A stretch of DNA of 64,000 nt from Palleronia abyssalis (GCF_900302445.1 NZ_ONZF01000007.1:62001-126000); one strand, 5' to 3'; shown: positions 35,096-45,148, counted from the first letter of the stretch. Notes: generated by a model from the sequence alone, not told the origin. Program-made: numbers and translations.

Positions 35096-36880
35096 GTGCC
35101 ACCACCAAGCCAGACCGAAGACCGCGACAAATCCAGGCGAATCGGCGCTCTGGCTGCCCTCTGGCCATTCCTTGCGCGATACCGCGTCATGCTGACGGCG
35201 GCGCTGGCCGCTCTCGTCCTGACGGCGTGCGTGGCCCTCATCCTGCCGATCGCGGTGCGTCGCGTGGTCGATGCGTTCGAGACGTCGGCCGAACAGCTGC
35301 TGGACGAATATTTCACCGCCTTCATCGCCATTGCCGCCCTGATGGCGATCGGAACGGGCCTGCGTTACTACCTTGTGACCCGGTTGGGCGAACGCGTCGT
35401 GGCCGATATCCGCAAGGCCGTGTTCGACAGGGTCATCGGCCTTAGCCCCGCCTTCTACGAGCGGATCATGACTGGCGAGGTGCTCAGCCGGATCACCACC
35501 GACACAACGCTGATTCTGTCGGTCATCGGGTCGTCGGTTTCGGTCGCGCTCAGGAACGTTCTCATCCTGATCGGGGGGCTGGTCCTTCTGATCTTCACCA
35601 GCCCCAAGCTGTCGCTTCTGGTGCTTCTGCTGGTCCCCGTCGTGATCGTGCCCATCGTCATTCTGGGCCGTCGCCTGCGGATCCTCAGCCGCGAGAACCA
35701 AGACTGGATCGCGGCCAGTTCCGGCAACGCCTCCGAGGCGTTGAGCTCGGTCCAGACGGTGCAGGCCTTCACCCACGAACGTCTGTCCCGCAACGCGTTC
35801 TCAGACGTGACCGAACGCAGCTTCCAGGCAGCCAAGAAGCGGGTCGGGGTGCGCGCGGTCATGACGGTCCTCGTGATCCTGCTGGTCTTCGTCGGCATCG
35901 TCGGCGTCTTGTGGATCGGCGCGCGCGATGTACGTGCGGGCACCATGACCGTCGGTGAGCTGGTCCAGTTCGTCATCTACGCGGTAATGGTGGCGGGATC
36001 GGTCGGTGCCTTGTCCGAAATCTGGGGCGAGCTGCAGCGCGCAGCCGGTGCGACGGAACGCCTGGTCGAGCTTCTGACCGCAACCGACACCGTCTCCGAC
36101 CGCAACGATGCCACCCCGATGCCGCAACCCACCGGTGCGCTTGCGTTTCGGAACGTGCGCTTCGCCTATCCCGCCCGCCCCCAGACGCCCGCGCTGGACG
36201 GCGTCAGCTTTGCCGTCAGCCCGGGCGAGACGGTCGCCCTTGTCGGACCGTCTGGTGCAGGCAAGACCACGGTGATCCAGTTGCTGCTGCGATTCTTCGA
36301 CCCGCAATCGGGCACCATCGAGATCGACGGGCGCGACCTGACCGAGGCCGCCCGCCCCGATTTCCGCCGCCATATCGCACTGGTCCCACAGGATCCGGTT
36401 ATATTCGCAGCTTCGGCCCGCGAAAACATACGGTTCGGCCGCCCCGACGCGACCGATGACGAGGTCGAGGCCGCGGCAAAAGCCGCGGCTGCACATGAAT
36501 TCCTGATGCGCCTGCCCGAAGGGTACGACACTTATGTCGGCGAACGCGGCGTGATGCTGTCTGGCGGGCAGAAACAGCGTATCGCCATCGCCCGCGCCAT
36601 CCTGCGCGACGCCCCCGTCCTGCTGCTGGACGAGGCCACAAGCGCCCTGGACGCGGAATCCGAACATCTGGTGCAGGAGGCCGTGGATCGCCTGGCCCAT
36701 GGCCGCACCACGCTGGTCGTCGCACACCGACTTGCGACCGTGAAGAAAGCTGACCGGATCCTCGTGTTCGACCAGGGCAGGATCGTCGCGCAGGGCACCC
36801 ATGACGAACTGGTGGCTGAGGGCGGCCTTTACGCGCGTCTGGCCCGGTTGCAGTTCACCGCCGGGCTGGCTGCGGAATAG
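35096..36880 (+). CDS. ABC exporter, fused membrane and ATPase domains
   Basis: The roughly 595-residue half-transporter has a six-helix exporter membrane domain and a nucleotide-binding domain. Walker A GPSGAGKTT, signature LSGGQKQR, Walker B VLLLDEATSALD and H-loop VVAHR are intact, so it is catalytically competent. The lipid/peptide/drug substrate is unknown; the MsbA/ATM1-type layout is typical. GTG 35096 with AAGGAG upstream is preferred; ATG 35063 is an in-frame alternative without a ribosome-binding site. Confidence 0.9.
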   Translation: MPPPSQTEDRDKSRRIGALAALWPFLARYRVMLTAALAALVLTACVALILPIAVRRVVDAFETSAEQLLDEYFTAFIAIAALMAIGTGLRYYLVTRLGERVVADIRKAVFDRVIGLSPAFYERIMTGEVLSRITTDTTLILSVIGSSVSVALRNVLILIGGLVLLIFTSPKLSLLVLLLVPVVIVPIVILGRRLRILSRENQDWIAASSGNASEALSSVQTVQAFTHERLSRNAFSDVTERSFQAAKKRVGVRAVMTVLVILLVFVGIVGVLWIGARDVRAGTMTVGELVQFVIYAVMVAGSVGALSEIWGELQRAAGATERLVELLTATDTVSDRNDATPMPQPTGALAFRNVRFAYPARPQTPALDGVSFAVSPGETVALVGPSGAGKTTVIQLLLRFFDPQSGTIEIDGRDLTEAARPDFRRHIALVPQDPVIFAASARENIRFGRPDATDDEVEAAAKAAAAHEFLMRLPEGYDTYVGERGVMLSGGQKQRIAIARAILRDAPVLLLDEATSALDAESEHLVQEAVDRLAHGRTTLVVAHRLATVKKADRILVFDQGRIVAQGTHDELVAEGGLYARLARLQFTAGLAAE

Positions 36881-36966
36881 CCTTGCACAAACCCGCCGCA
36901 GCGTCAGTCTTTCCCATATAGTCAACCTGCGCCAAAAAAGCAGGCAACGAAAAGGGAGGACACATC

Positions 36967-38850
36967 ATGGGCTATGCCACGCCCGAAGACCGTCGCCAGA
37001 TCGAGGCCGAGGGCCCCTGGCACGACCGCGACCTGCCTACCACCGTCTGGCAGCAGATCGAACGCACGGCGGCCGCCCATGCCAACCGCCCTGCCGTGAC
37101 CTATCAACTTCTGTCCGGTCCCAAGGACCATGCCGAGACCCTGACATGGCAGCAGTTGAAGGACCAGGTCGCGCAGGCGGCGAACCTTTTCCGCGAGCTG
37201 GGCGTCGGCCCGGAGGACAAGATCGCCTATGTCCTTCCCAACGCGAACGAAACCATTGTCACGTATCTTGGCGGAATGGTCGCGGGCATCGTGAACCCGA
37301 TCAATCCGCTGCTGGACGCCCAGCAGATCGCGTCGATCCTGCGGGAGACCGACGCCAAGGTCCTTGTGACCCTGCGGGCCTTCCCCAAGACCGACGTGGC
37401 GCAAAAGGCGCACGAGGCCGCGGCCCACGCCCCGAACGTCAAGCATGTGCTCGAGGTCGATCTGCACCGCTACCTGACCGGGGCGAAGAAACTGATCGTT
37501 CCGCTGATCCGCCCCAAGGTGAAGGTCGAGCACAAGGCCCGCGTGCAGAACTTCACCAAGGCCGTCGCAGCCCAGCCGACCACCCTGCAATTCGCCGACC
37601 CCGCGGTCGATCGGATATGTACCAACTTTCATACCGGCGGCACAACCGGCATGCCGAAGGTCGCGCAGCACAAGAATTCGGGCATCATCTACAACGGCTG
37701 GCTGGGCAGTGAACTTCTGTTCACCGAGAAGGACAACCTGATCTGCCCCTTGCCGATGTTCCACGTTTTCGCCGCCGTGGTTGTCATGGGCGCGTCGATC
37801 GCATCCGGCGCGCATGTCGTCTTCCCCACGCCTGCCGGGTATCGCGGCGATGGCGTCTTCGACAATTTCTGGAAGCTGTGCGAACGCCACAAGATCACCT
37901 TCATGATCACCGTGCCGACCGCCGTATCGGCCCTGATGCAGCGCAAGGTGGATGCCGACATCTCGAAGTTGCAGATCGCGTTCTGCGGGTCCTCTCCTTT
38001 GCCGGTCGAGCTCTACAAGCGGTTCGAGGAGGCGGCCGGCGTGACCATCTGCGAGGGCTACGGCCTGACCGAAGCGACCTGCCTGGTGTCGATCAACCCG
38101 CCTGACGGGACGAAGAAGATCGGCTCCATCGGGTTGCCGTTCCCCTATACGGACGTGAAAATCTATCACGACACCGAGGACGGCGCGAAGGAATGCCCCA
38201 CGGATGTGGTGGGCGAGATTTGCGTCGCCAGCCCGGGCGTCTACGTGGGCAACACCTATTCCGACCAGACGAAGAACCGTGACCTCTACCACGGTGAGTA
38301 TCTACGAACCGGCGATCTGGGCCGGATCGACGCGGACGGGTATGTCTGGATCACGGGCCGCGCGAAGGACCTGATCATCCGGGGTGGGCACAACATCGAT
38401 CCAGCCGAGATCGAGGAGGCGTTGGCCGGTCACGACGCCGTCGCCATGGCCGGTGCCATCGGCCAGCCCGACGCCCATTCGGGCGAGTTGCCTTGCGCCT
38501 ATGTGGAATTGTGTGAGGGCGCGACCGTCACCGAGGACGAGCTGAAGGAATATGCAAACGCCCGCATCCACGAACGCGCGGCGCATCCCAAGCGGATCGA
38601 GATCCTGGACGAGCTTCCCAAGACCGCCGTAGGCAAAGTCTTCAAGCCCGATCTGCGTCGACGCGCCATCACTCGCGTCTATAACGACGCGCTATCGTCA
38701 GCCGGTATTCCCGCCGAAGTCGTCGCCGTAACCGAAGACAAGAAACGCGGGCTTGTCGCGCATATCCGAAAGACCGGAGACGTCGGAGATGACGCTGTCG
38801 CACGGGTTCTGGGCGACTTCACCCGCCCGTGGGACTGGGCACAGGACTGA
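36967..38850 (+). CDS. Acyl-CoA synthetase (AMP-forming)
   Basis: The 627-residue adenylating enzyme activates a carboxylic acid as an acyl-AMP and then the CoA thioester. The P-loop HTGGTTGMPK (residues about 224-233), YGLTEAT and YLRTGDLG are the family core motifs, and ELPKTAVGKVFK contains the catalytic Lys. The exact chain length preference cannot be read. GGGAGGACACATC precedes the ATG. Confidence 0.9.
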   Translation: MGYATPEDRRQIEAEGPWHDRDLPTTVWQQIERTAAAHANRPAVTYQLLSGPKDHAETLTWQQLKDQVAQAANLFRELGVGPEDKIAYVLPNANETIVTYLGGMVAGIVNPINPLLDAQQIASILRETDAKVLVTLRAFPKTDVAQKAHEAAAHAPNVKHVLEVDLHRYLTGAKKLIVPLIRPKVKVEHKARVQNFTKAVAAQPTTLQFADPAVDRICTNFHTGGTTGMPKVAQHKNSGIIYNGWLGSELLFTEKDNLICPLPMFHVFAAVVVMGASIASGAHVVFPTPAGYRGDGVFDNFWKLCERHKITFMITVPTAVSALMQRKVDADISKLQIAFCGSSPLPVELYKRFEEAAGVTICEGYGLTEATCLVSINPPDGTKKIGSIGLPFPYTDVKIYHDTEDGAKECPTDVVGEICVASPGVYVGNTYSDQTKNRDLYHGEYLRTGDLGRIDADGYVWITGRAKDLIIRGGHNIDPAEIEEALAGHDAVAMAGAIGQPDAHSGELPCAYVELCEGATVTEDELKEYANARIHERAAHPKRIEILDELPKTAVGKVFKPDLRRRAITRVYNDALSSAGIPAEVVAVTEDKKRGLVAHIRKTGDVGDDAVARVLGDFTRPWDWAQD

Positions 38851-39011
38851 TCGGTCAGCACTTCCTCCGCAAAGCGGGGGGAGTACCGTTCGACCCGCTT
38901 TCTAAGGCCCGATAAGGATGCCGGGGGCGGCATCAATTATCCTCTATGAACACGTCAGCTTCATGGCGCGTGTCGGCTCCGCGGGCTCTCCCTTTTCCGC
39001 CGGGCGGCGGT

Positions 39012-39021
39012 GGGGGGGGGG
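39012..39021. repeat. Tract of ten G residues
   Basis: Ten uninterrupted G residues follow GGCGGCGGT, with a C-rich stretch 7 bases later (CCCCCC). Such a tract is mutable and error-prone to sequence; it is not inside a credible gene. Confidence 0.9.
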
Positions 39022-39489
39022 ACTGCGCCCCCCTGCCGGGCACCCTCAGACCGTTCGGCATCCAAAATTTCGCGCAGGATCAGCAATCGTTTCGCATTCC
39101 CATTCGGTTTTGTGCGCGGTCTGGGCTTCGAAGGGGACCTCGTCATTTCCGGTAATTACATCCCGGTCAAAGTGCTGAAGACGACTGACGTTGCAGAAAT
39201 ATGCCTGCGCCGCGTAGAGGTCACTGCATATTGGTCGGCTTGTACCGCTTCGGCGATGGCCCCCAGATCTGACGTGTTGTCGACCACCCAGGTGGATGTC
39301 CGGCTGTTTCTGCAATCGGCGCTCATTGAGGCGGATAAGGGGACCGGCCGGTTCTGCCCCGGCCTTCGTGACTGCAATGCGGTTCGGCCGGCAGTTCGGT
39401 GCACGGACCGGAGCATTCAGATCCATGTCGCAAGAACAATTGCCTGATAGGCCAATTGCCCCAGACCGCAGAGTCACAAAAGCACCACG

Positions 39490-39519
39490 AAAAAGGGGCG
39501 GTCCCGAAGGCCCGCCCCT
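39490..39519 (-). terminator. Intrinsic terminator downstream of rplA
   Basis: On the minus strand AGGGGCGGgcc, loop TTCG, ggaCCGCCCCT is followed by TTTTTC. The tetraloop and T-run make this a strong terminator 21 bases beyond the rplA stop. Confidence 0.9.
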
Positions 39520-39540
39520 GTTGTCAGAATTGGATCGAGA

Positions 39541-40242
39541 TCACTCGTTGCCGGTGGCCGAGACGACATCGACCGTGACGCCCGGACCCATGGTCGAGGA
39601 CAGGGCAACCGACTTCATGTAGGTGCCCTTGGCGCCTGCCGGTTTCGCTTTCGATACAGCCTCGACAAAAGCGCGGATGTTCTGGACAAGCGCGGCCTGA
39701 TCGAAGGACGCCTTGCCGACGCCGGCGTGGACGACGCCCGCCTTCTCGGCCCGGAACTGGACCTGGCCACCCTTGGCGGCTTCGACGGCTTCTTTCACGT
39801 CCATCGTCACCGTGCCGACCTTGGGGTTCGGCATCAGGTTGCGGGGGCCCAGGATCTTGCCCAGACGGCCGACGATCGGCATCATGTCGGGCGTCGCGAT
39901 GCAGCGGTCGAAGTTGATCTCGCCGTTCTGCACCTGCTCCATCAGGTCCTCGGCGCCGACGATGTCGGCCCCGGCGGCCTGAGCTTCATCGGCCTTGCCA
40001 CCACGGGCAAAAACGGCCACGCGCACGGTCTTGCCGGTGCCCGAAGGCAATGTGACGGTGCCGCGCACCATCTGGTCGGCGTGACGTGGGTCGATCCCGA
40101 GGTTCATCGCGATCTCGACCGTCTCGTCGAATTTCGACGTGGCGTTCGACTTGATCAGCGCAACCGCATCCTCAACCGTCAGGTTTTCCTTACCCTCGAC
40201 GGCGGCGCGCTGCTCTTTCTGGCGTTTGGTCAGCTTGGCCAT
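39541..40242 (-). CDS. rplA: 50S ribosomal protein L1
   Basis: L1 forms the mobile stalk at the ribosomal E site and in many bacteria represses its own operon. The 233-residue length is standard; [15 protein letters not shown] and [20 protein letters not shown] are characteristic. Its ATG abuts the rplK stop (shared base 40242), and an intrinsic terminator follows, so it ends the rplK-rplA unit rather than continuing into rplJ within this window. Confidence 0.98.
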   Translation of the reverse strand: MAKLTKRQKEQRAAVEGKENLTVEDAVALIKSNATSKFDETVEIAMNLGIDPRHADQMVRGTVTLPSGTGKTVRVAVFARGGKADEAQAAGADIVGAEDLMEQVQNGEINFDRCIATPDMMPIVGRLGKILGPRNLMPNPKVGTVTMDVKEAVEAAKGGQVQFRAEKAGVVHAGVGKASFDQAALVQNIRAFVEAVSKAKPAGAKGTYMKSVALSSTMGPGVTVDVVSATGNE

Positions 40243-40667
40243 TACTTCACCTCGATGCCCATGGAGCGGGCGGAGCCCAGGATGATCTGCATCGCGTCCT
40301 CGACCGAGTTCGCATTCAGATCCTTCATTTTCGCCTCGGCGATCTCACGGACCTGCTTGGCGGTCACCTGGCCAACGGTCTCGCGCGACGGCATCTTGGC
40401 ACCGGATGTCACCTTGGCAGCCTTCTTGAGGTAATAAGACGCGGGGGGCGTCTTGATTTCCATCGTGAAGGATTTGTCCTGGTAATAGGTGATCACGGTG
40501 GGACAGGGCGCGCCCTGCTCCATTTCCTGCGTGCGGGCGTTGAACGCCTTGCAGAATTCCATGATGTTGATACCGCGCTGACCCAGCGCAGGACCGACGG
40601 GCGGAGAGGGATTGGCCTGCCCCGCCTTCACTTGCAGCTTCATGCTGCCGATCTTCTTTTTGGCCAT
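40242..40667 (-). CDS. rplK: 50S ribosomal protein L11
   Basis: L11 binds the GTPase-associated region of 23S rRNA. The 141-residue product has the hinge proline block [19 protein letters not shown] and the C-terminal domain [18 protein letters not shown] is preceded by AAAGGAGGCC. It precedes rplA on the same strand, downstream of nusG. Confidence 0.98.
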   Translation of the reverse strand: MAKKKIGSMKLQVKAGQANPSPPVGPALGQRGINIMEFCKAFNARTQEMEQGAPCPTVITYYQDKSFTMEIKTPPASYYLKKAAKVTSGAKMPSRETVGQVTAKQVREIAEAKMKDLNANSVEDAMQIILGSARSMGIEVK

Positions 40668-40779
40668 GATGGCCTCCTTTCGGTTCGCGGGCGGCTTGTG
40701 CCACCCCTACAGTCGCCCCCCGAAGGGGCAGATGCCGCGGTTCGCCCCGGCCGTGGCCGGAAGCTCCCGCGTCGAACGC

Positions 40780-41313
40780 TCAGATTTCCTTGGAAACCTG
40801 AGTGTATTCCAGTTCGACCGGCGTCGCCCGGCCGAAGATCGAGACCGAAACCTTCAGGGTCTGGTTCGCCTCATCAACGTCCTCAACGGTGCCGTCGAAA
40901 CCTTCGAACGGGCCGTCGGTGACCTTCACCTTCTCGCCGCTCTCAAAGCTGATCTCGATCCGCGGCGTCTCCTCGCCCTCCTGAACACGGCCCAGGATAG
41001 CTTCCACCTCGGCGTCGCGCATGGGCATGGGACGGCCCTGTTGCCCCAGGAAACCGGTCACCCGGTTGATCTGCGTTATCAGGTGATAGCCCTCGTCCGA
41101 CATCTCCATGTGCACCAGTACGTAGCCGGGCATGAAGCGCCGCTCGGTCGAGACCTTCTTGCCGCGCCGGACCTCGATCACCTCTTCGGTGGGCACCAGC
41201 ACCTCGTCGATCTGATCCTCGAGGCCCTTTTCGGCGACCTCGGTGCGAATCTGCTCGGCGATCTTCTTCTCGAAGTTCGACAGCACGCTGACCGAATACC
41301 ACCGCTTCGCCAT
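40780..41313 (-). CDS. nusG: Transcription antitermination factor NusG
   Basis: NusG links RNA polymerase with ribosomes and Rho. The 177-residue product has an N-terminal NGN domain (RWYSVSVLSNFEKKIAEQI) and a C-terminal KOW domain with GEKVKVTDGPFEGFDGTV. GGAGAGAGATTTC before the ATG sets the start. Order on the minus strand is secE-nusG-rplK-rplA, the standard arrangement. Confidence 0.97.
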   Translation of the reverse strand: MAKRWYSVSVLSNFEKKIAEQIRTEVAEKGLEDQIDEVLVPTEEVIEVRRGKKVSTERRFMPGYVLVHMEMSDEGYHLITQINRVTGFLGQQGRPMPMRDAEVEAILGRVQEGEETPRIEISFESGEKVKVTDGPFEGFDGTVEDVDEANQTLKVSVSIFGRATPVELEYTQVSKEI

Positions 41314-41444
41314 GAAATCTCTCTCCGCGTCCTGGACCGGGGCGCGCCCGGATAAAAAAGGGGCGCGCAACTCATCGCTGCACGCCACATCTGGACCCGC
41401 CCCATACGCCTCCGTCAGCCGAAGATCAAGGGGCGCCTCGTACG

Positions 41445-41645
41445 TCAGCCGACCGCGGTCAGCAGGAACTCCAGCCCCTGGCGGATGACGAAATCCACGA
41501 AGAAGAAGAACACCGCTGTCAACGAGGCAAGGATGAACACCATCACCGTGGTCAGAACGACCTCGCGCCGCGTCGGCCAGACGACCTTCGCGATTTCAGC
41601 GCGGGTCTGCTGGATGAACTGGAACGGGTTGGTCTTGGCGGCCAT
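41445..41645 (-). CDS. secE: Preprotein translocase subunit SecE
   Basis: SecE is the essential membrane clamp of SecYEG. The 66-residue form has one helix (the short alphaproteobacterial type). The signature AEIAKVVWPTRREVVLTT before the helix VMVFILASLTAVFFFFVDF is diagnostic. A tRNA-Trp, sometimes found upstream of secE, was looked for and not seen. Confidence 0.95.
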   Translation of the reverse strand: MAAKTNPFQFIQQTRAEIAKVVWPTRREVVLTTVMVFILASLTAVFFFFVDFVIRQGLEFLLTAVG

Positions 41646-41775
41646 GGGGCGTCCTCCGGGTCGATGGAACGGCAGATACGGAACATATCGCCCGGTTTCA
41701 AGTCACCCCGGGTGCACCGGCCGTTGGCATGCCCTACTATCCGGTCACGACAGGGACACGCAAAGGACATTGCAT

Positions 41776-43206
41776 TTGGTCAATTTCGGATTCGGGCTCG
41801 ACCTAGGGGCGATCTTCGAATGGGAAGATTTGGTCCTGCGCCTGATCTTCCTCATGCCCGCCATCGTGGCGGCCTATCTGGCGATCAAGACATCGCGCAC
41901 GCCGCAAGGGTCTGTGGGGTGGATCGTCCTGATCCTCGCCTATCCTTTCGTGGGCGTCCCGGCCTATGCGATCTTTGGCTATGCCAACTACGCCAAGTTC
42001 GCGCGACGCCGCCGCGCTTCGGATGCGAAGGTCGGTGAGGACGGCACCCACCAGACGGACTTGGCCAATCCCGATGATCGACTGGGGGTTTTCGCCAAGC
42101 TGTCGGGCAACACCCCGCAACGGGGCTGTTCGATGTCGCTGCTGATCGACGGTGATGCCACGTTCGACGCGCTCGACGCCGCGATCCGCAGTGCCGAGCA
42201 TTATGTGCTCGTCCAGTTCTACCAGGTGGATGACGATCGGATCGGTCGCCGCATTCAGGATGCGCTTGTCGATCGCGCTCGGGCGGGGGTCGCGGTCTAT
42301 TTCCTTCATGATGAGCCGCCGCTGTTCGGCCTGCCGCTCAGCTATTGGCGCAAGCTGAAGGAAGCCGGCGCGCAGACGGCCCGTCCGAAAGGGCCGAAAC
42401 GGGCGCTGGGGCCATTCCAGTGGAATTATCGCAACCACCGCAAACTGGTAATCGTCGATGGACACCGGGCGTTCACCGGCGGCCTGAACTGTACGAAGAT
42501 GTATGTAGGCGAATCGAAGATCGGTCCATGGCGCGATACCTTCGCCGAGTTCAACGGGCCCGTCGCGGATCAGCTGGAGCGCAGCTTCGCCGCCGACTGG
42601 GTCTGGGCAACGGGCGACGACATCCGCCCGATGTTCCGCCCCGCGCCGCGCAATGCGGGCGATGCGAAGGCGTTGGCCCTGCCTATCGCACCGACGGATG
42701 AGCTGAACACCGGCAGCCTCTATTTCATCGCGCTGGCGCAGCAGGCCCGGCGCAGGCTGTGGATCACGACACCCTACTTCGTTCCCGATGCCGACGTGAT
42801 GAGCGCGCTGCAACTGGCCGCCCTGCGCGGTGTCGATCTGCGAATCCTCGTCCCGGACGTGGTCGACCACCACCTGCCCTACTGGGCGGCCTTTTCCTAC
42901 TTTGACGATCTGCGCACGGCGGGCGGACAGATTTACCGCTATACCCCGGCCTTCACGCACCAGAAGGTCGCGCTGCTTGACGACGACATCGTCTCGGTTG
43001 GGTCGGTGAACCTCGACATCCGGTCGGGCCTGTTGAACTTCGAACTGACGGTCCTCGTTGAAAGCGAAAGCGCCGCTACCGAGGTCGAAGAGATGATGAA
43101 TCGTGATTTCTCCAACAGCTACCGGCTGGAAAAGGACCTGTCCGAACAGCCCGCGGGCCGCCGAATTCTGGCCCGGATCAGCCGCCTGATGGCACCGCAG
43201 CTATGA
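41776..43206 (+). CDS. cls: Cardiolipin synthase-like phospholipase D family protein
   Basis: The roughly 476-residue protein has two N-terminal membrane helices and two PLD half-sites, NHRKLVIVDG and THQKVALLDD, each carrying the H-x-K motif; this layout is that of bacterial cardiolipin synthases (ClsA type). The exact start is uncertain: TTG at 41776 with AAAGGA upstream is favoured. The next gene overlaps it by ATGA. Confidence 0.88.
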   Translation: MVNFGFGLDLGAIFEWEDLVLRLIFLMPAIVAAYLAIKTSRTPQGSVGWIVLILAYPFVGVPAYAIFGYANYAKFARRRRASDAKVGEDGTHQTDLANPDDRLGVFAKLSGNTPQRGCSMSLLIDGDATFDALDAAIRSAEHYVLVQFYQVDDDRIGRRIQDALVDRARAGVAVYFLHDEPPLFGLPLSYWRKLKEAGAQTARPKGPKRALGPFQWNYRNHRKLVIVDGHRAFTGGLNCTKMYVGESKIGPWRDTFAEFNGPVADQLERSFAADWVWATGDDIRPMFRPAPRNAGDAKALALPIAPTDELNTGSLYFIALAQQARRRLWITTPYFVPDADVMSALQLAALRGVDLRILVPDVVDHHLPYWAAFSYFDDLRTAGGQIYRYTPAFTHQKVALLDDDIVSVGSVNLDIRSGLLNFELTVLVESESAATEVEEMMNRDFSNSYRLEKDLSEQPAGRRILARISRLMAPQL

Positions 43207-43892
43207 TCCGACTGGCGTCTTACAACATCCGCAAAGCCGTCGGGCTGGACTGGATCAGGCGGCCCATGCGCGTCGCCCGTGCCATCGCCGAGGTGGCGCC
43301 CGACATCATCGCCATGCAGGAAGCCGATCGCCGCTTCGGATCGCGCGCGTCCGCCCTGACCCGCGAGGCCGTGGAACATACCGGCCTTGTCCCCGTGGAA
43401 ACGGATGTGGGGCCCAATCTGGGCTGGCACGGCAACGCGATCCTTGTCCGGCCCGGCTGGACGGTCTCCGACGTGCGGCAGTTCGACCTTCTCGGGCTTG
43501 AACCGCGCGGCGCGCTCGTCGCCCGGATTGAAACGCCCGAAGGTCACCTGACACTGTGCGCGACACATCTGGGTCTCGCGCGTGCAAGCCGGATCAAGCA
43601 GATGAACCTTCTGATCGAGCACCTTGGCCCCGACATGTCGGAGGTCGCGATTTTGGCGGACATGAACGAGTGGTCGCTGCGGACCGGCGTCGAACCGCTG
43701 GTCCAGAGTGGGCTGGCCCTGTATTCCCCCGGCCCCAGTTTCCACACCACGCGCCCGGTCGCCAATCTCGACCGGATCGCGCTAGGGTCCAAATGGCAGA
43801 TCGGCAAAATGGGCGTCCACCGCACCAAAGCCACGTCCCGGGCCTCTGACCACCTTCCCGTCTGGGCCGAGATCGAGGCCGCGAAGCGGTAG
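43203..43892 (+). CDS. Endonuclease/exonuclease/phosphatase family protein
   Basis: The 229-residue protein has EEP motifs: LASYNIRKA, IAMQEADRRF, the Asp/Asn pair in ILADMNEW and a C-terminal RASDHLPVWAEIE. It overlaps the cardiolipin-synthase-like gene (ATGA), a recurrent pairing in alphaproteobacteria, suggesting a lipid- or phosphodiester-related role rather than DNA repair; this is inference. Confidence 0.82.
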   Translation: MIRLASYNIRKAVGLDWIRRPMRVARAIAEVAPDIIAMQEADRRFGSRASALTREAVEHTGLVPVETDVGPNLGWHGNAILVRPGWTVSDVRQFDLLGLEPRGALVARIETPEGHLTLCATHLGLARASRIKQMNLLIEHLGPDMSEVAILADMNEWSLRTGVEPLVQSGLALYSPGPSFHTTRPVANLDRIALGSKWQIGKMGVHRTKATSRASDHLPVWAEIEAAKR

Positions 43893-43908
43893 GGCGCTTG
43901 CGAGCCTT

Positions 43909-44508
43909 CTACATCAGGTCGAACGCGTCCTTCTCGATCCCCATGAACGCCGCGCCAAGCTGTCCGACGCCGACATACAAATGCGCTTCCTCGGCCTCCT
44001 CCAGGTCATCGAAGAACCGGCCGGCCCACGGCCCGAGATGGGCCTGAAAGAAGCCGCGCTGTGCTTCCAGGGTGAAGGTCCGGCCATAGACCCCGGTGAT
44101 GAGACCCGCCATCATCTCGAGGATCGAGGCGATGTTGTCCTCGGGCTCGGACACGTTCTGGGCGCGCCCGATGCCCAGGGGCTTCATGTCGCGGCGAAGG
44201 TTCGCCAGCGGGCGGTCGTTCAGTTGGCCGGTGGTGTAATAGCTGGCATAGGGCAGAAGCTCCCCCCGACCGAGGCCGATGAAAAGCCGCGTGAACTCGC
44301 GTTCCCAGGCTGCCGCGTCCGTTTCGGCGGCAGCCTCAGAGATCCGTGCGATCGCGCGGCCCGGAGCGGTTCCCGCATCCGGGGAAAGCGCCCTCAGCTT
44401 GGCCAGGAACGCGTCCGACGGCGGCGCGGACAACAGCGCGGCGAGGAAACCATAGAGTTCAGCCCGCGCGAGATCCTCGGGGGCCACGGCCGTCATGTCT
44501 TCAGTCAT
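43909..44508 (-). CDS. TorD/DmsD-type chaperone
   Basis: The 199-residue all-helical protein matches the TorD/DmsD redox-enzyme maturation family: YGFLAALLSAPPS, a ...EYTxLFxG-like segment EREFTRLFIGLGRGELLPYA with SYY, and LEMMAGLITG. Such chaperones guide insertion of the molybdopterin cofactor and Tat export. It overlaps DUF3306 by 4 bases. Together with the flanking polyferredoxin it points to formate-dehydrogenase biogenesis, but the enzyme is not in the window. Confidence 0.85.
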   Translation of the reverse strand: MTEDMTAVAPEDLARAELYGFLAALLSAPPSDAFLAKLRALSPDAGTAPGRAIARISEAAAETDAAAWEREFTRLFIGLGRGELLPYASYYTTGQLNDRPLANLRRDMKPLGIGRAQNVSEPEDNIASILEMMAGLITGVYGRTFTLEAQRGFFQAHLGPWAGRFFDDLEEAEEAHLYVGVGQLGAAFMGIEKDAFDLM

Positions 44509-45011
44509 ACCGTGTCCTCCGGGAAGCTGAACGCCATGCGCCGCGGCGTCGGAAGATCAGGCTCCTCCTCCTTGAAGGCCGGGCGCTCGATTTCAGGATC
44601 GGGTGTATCCGTAACCTCGGGCTGTGATTCGGGCTCCATCACCGCTTCGGCGACCTTCTGAATCGAAGTCCAGACCGTCTTCGGCGGGCGCATGTTCACG
44701 GCCGCGTCCGTATAATCGTCGTCATAGTCCAGCAACCCATCGGGAAGCGACAGACCGGGATGACGCGAGAACAGCGCCCGCATGGCCCGCTTGCGCAACT
44801 GCCCGGAAACTTCGCGCGCCATGAAGGCCGCAGCGTCATGCGGCGTCAGCGTTTCGGGGTCCGGCAAGCCCAGCATCTTCAACAAGGACTCGTCGTCCAT
44901 CCCGGCATGGGGATCCTCGGCGAGACGTTCGGGCGCGGCTTCGCTGACGCGCGCCTCCTCGGCGGCGACGGCGCGGCGACGCCGGGACCAAAAATCGGGT
45001 CTGTCGGGCAT
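44505..45011 (-). CDS. DUF3306 family protein
   Basis: The 168-residue acidic protein begins MPDRPDFWSRRRRAV, the DUF3306 N-terminal pattern, with LRKRAMRALFSRHP in its core and an acidic Pro/Glu-rich tail. DUF3306 genes occur in formate-dehydrogenase accessory clusters next to DUF3305, a polyferredoxin and a TorD-type chaperone; DUF3305 is missing here. The ATG is near the divergent polyferredoxin gene (138 bp apart), so the two may share a regulatory region. Confidence 0.85.
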   Translation of the reverse strand: MPDRPDFWSRRRRAVAAEEARVSEAAPERLAEDPHAGMDDESLLKMLGLPDPETLTPHDAAAFMAREVSGQLRKRAMRALFSRHPGLSLPDGLLDYDDDYTDAAVNMRPPKTVWTSIQKVAEAVMEPESQPEVTDTPDPEIERPAFKEEEPDLPTPRRMAFSFPEDTV

Positions 45012-45148
45012 GAACGGCCTCCCTTTCGTCCTATGATGGGTGCGACCTCGCCGAGGAAAAGGCAACCCACACGCGAATTTGCTTGGAGGGGTCTGGTCGT
45101 TCCGGTCCGGTGGCCTTAGCGTCCCCCCGCCTGTTCGAAAGAGTAACG

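Larger units (their letters stand above)
38851..39540. other. 690-bp intergenic region with no recognisable gene
   Basis: Between the acyl-CoA synthetase gene and the rplA terminator no open frame has homology I recognise, and the frames present on both strands lack ribosome-binding sites. It includes a 10-G tract (39012) and the rplA terminator (39490-39519). Its middle is mildly less GC-rich than the genes. A degraded gene or a non-coding RNA is possible, but nothing supports either. Confidence 0.5.

Noticed and set aside
38961-39450. Several short open frames on both strands in the 0.7 kb gap
   Set aside because: None has a ribosome-binding site, homology that I recognise or a plausible composition; they overlap each other on both strands.
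41646-41775. A tRNA-Trp gene upstream of secE, a common arrangement
   Set aside because: No cloverleaf could be folded in this interval on either strand.
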